Below the pieces are notes generated by a model. The model did not search any database. It had not been told where the DNA came from and worked only from the letters and a program-made list of their open reading frames with translations. Source: JBAROU01 sp049642385 (GTDB lineage Bacteria; Chloroflexota; Dehalococcoidia; DSTF01; RBG-16-68-14). From it: DNA of 15,627 nt. The stretch is taken from assembly GCA_049642385.1 (NCBI GenBank), contig JBAROU010000204.1, forward strand, positions 1-15,627, given 5' to 3'. Positions 15,184 through 15,627 of the stretch are shown piece by piece. The position numbers were made by a program, and so were the translations under genes. Positions within the stretch are counted from its first letter, which is position 1. Each line of letters starts with the position of its first letter.

Positions 15184-15627
15184 GTGTACAGGCGCCTGAT
15201 CGCGGTGCTCGCGCTCGTCCACGGCGCACTCTTCGCGCTGCTCATCATCGCTCTCACGGTCGCAGGCGCGCTTGACGGAACGGCGCTCGCCGTCGCCGCG
15301 ATTGCTGCCGGCGCTGCGGGGATCGCCAGCGGCGCACTGCTTGCGATGGCGTTGGCGCCGCTTCGGCGCGCCCAGCGCGGCGCCAACGCCATCGCCCGCG
15401 GCGACCTGAGTCAGCGCCTCGAAGCTGGCAGCCCGTTCGAGTCCGACGGGCTAGCCCTCGCGTTCAACGCGATGGCTCAGAGCCTGGAAGAACGCATCAC
15501 GAGCTCAGCCCAGGAACGCGACCGCTTACTGGCCGCTCTCGATAGCAGCGTCAACGCTGTCCTGGCGGTGGACAGCGAGGGCCAGATCTCGTTCGCCAAC
15601 GTGGCAGCCGAGCGCTTGTTCGAGCGG
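15184..15627 (+). CDS. Sensor histidine kinase, N-terminal part (truncated by window edge)
   Basis: A GTG at 15184, 3 nt after the regulator stop, opens a frame that runs off the window (148 residues visible). Two hydrophobic segments at about 5-28 and 33-58 are joined by only a few residues, so there is almost no extracytoplasmic sensor. A HAMP linker follows (about 59-106, RRAQRGANAIARGDL ending FNAMAQSLEERI), then a short coiled coil and the beginning of a PAS domain at about 116-148 (VNAVLAVDSEGQISFANVAA). This matches the PhoR/WalK-type architecture. The His-kinase and ATPase domains lie outside the window. Confidence 0.85.
   Translation, partial: MYRRLIAVLALVHGALFALLIIALTVAGALDGTALAVAAIAAGAAGIASGALLAMALAPLRRAQRGANAIARGDLSQRLEAGSPFESDGLALAFNAMAQSLEERITSSAQERDRLLAALDSSVNAVLAVDSEGQISFANVAAERLFER

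Overview
The window is GC-rich bacterial chromosome with ordinary coding density. Gene content suggests an uncultured member of the Chloroflexota (or a similar high-GC environmental lineage): a ResA-like WAxxUGC (seleno)protein, a DUF2330 secreted protein, an AcnA-type aconitase beside a PhoB/PhoR-type two-component system, and an RpoD-like sigma factor with a long insert between regions 1.2 and 2. This assignment is an inference; no rRNA or other phylogenetic marker is present. TGA is a normal stop here (aconitase, cupredoxin and DUF2330 genes all end in TGA), so the genetic code is standard.

Layout. 1-702: 3' end of a FAD-linked (BBE-type) oxidase. 1056-2099: the most notable gene, a thioredoxin-fold protein whose reading frame is interrupted only once, by a TGA exactly at the first redox-active position (WAPW-UGA-GC). 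A perfect stem-loop with GGU in its apical loop begins 15 nt downstream. I read it as a selenoprotein. 2466-2942: a small secreted protein with a recognisable promoter, a long leader and a strong terminator. 3094-3301: a 5'-truncated copy of the last 69 codons of the selenoprotein gene, about 96% identical over its last 183 bases. 3558-5055: a 72-aa protein overlapping an RpoD-like sigma factor gene. 5164-5604 (minus): an OsmC-family peroxidase. 5901-5981: a 26-aa lysine-rich mini-gene with its own promoter. 6153-7328 (minus): an RlmI-like rRNA methyltransferase. 7572-9416 (minus): an ABC-F ATPase with a terminator/anti-terminator-like leader. 9790-9911: a promoter-terminator pair that may mark a small RNA. 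9984-11437 (minus): a DUF2330 protein and a cupredoxin as an overlapping operon. 11625-14417: aconitase A. 14488-15627: an OmpR/PhoB-family response regulator and the start of its histidine kinase.

How the genes relate. Several genes deal with redox or envelope stress (Sec/Cys thioredoxin-like protein, OsmC peroxidase, secreted cupredoxin), but they do not form one operon. Clear transcription units are the small protein plus sigma factor pair, the DUF2330 plus cupredoxin pair, and the response regulator plus kinase pair. Two non-coding elements of about 100 bp (5697-5790 and 7449-7556) form a repeat family whose hairpins are preserved by compensatory changes. Each lies 90-120 nt upstream of a minus-strand gene start.
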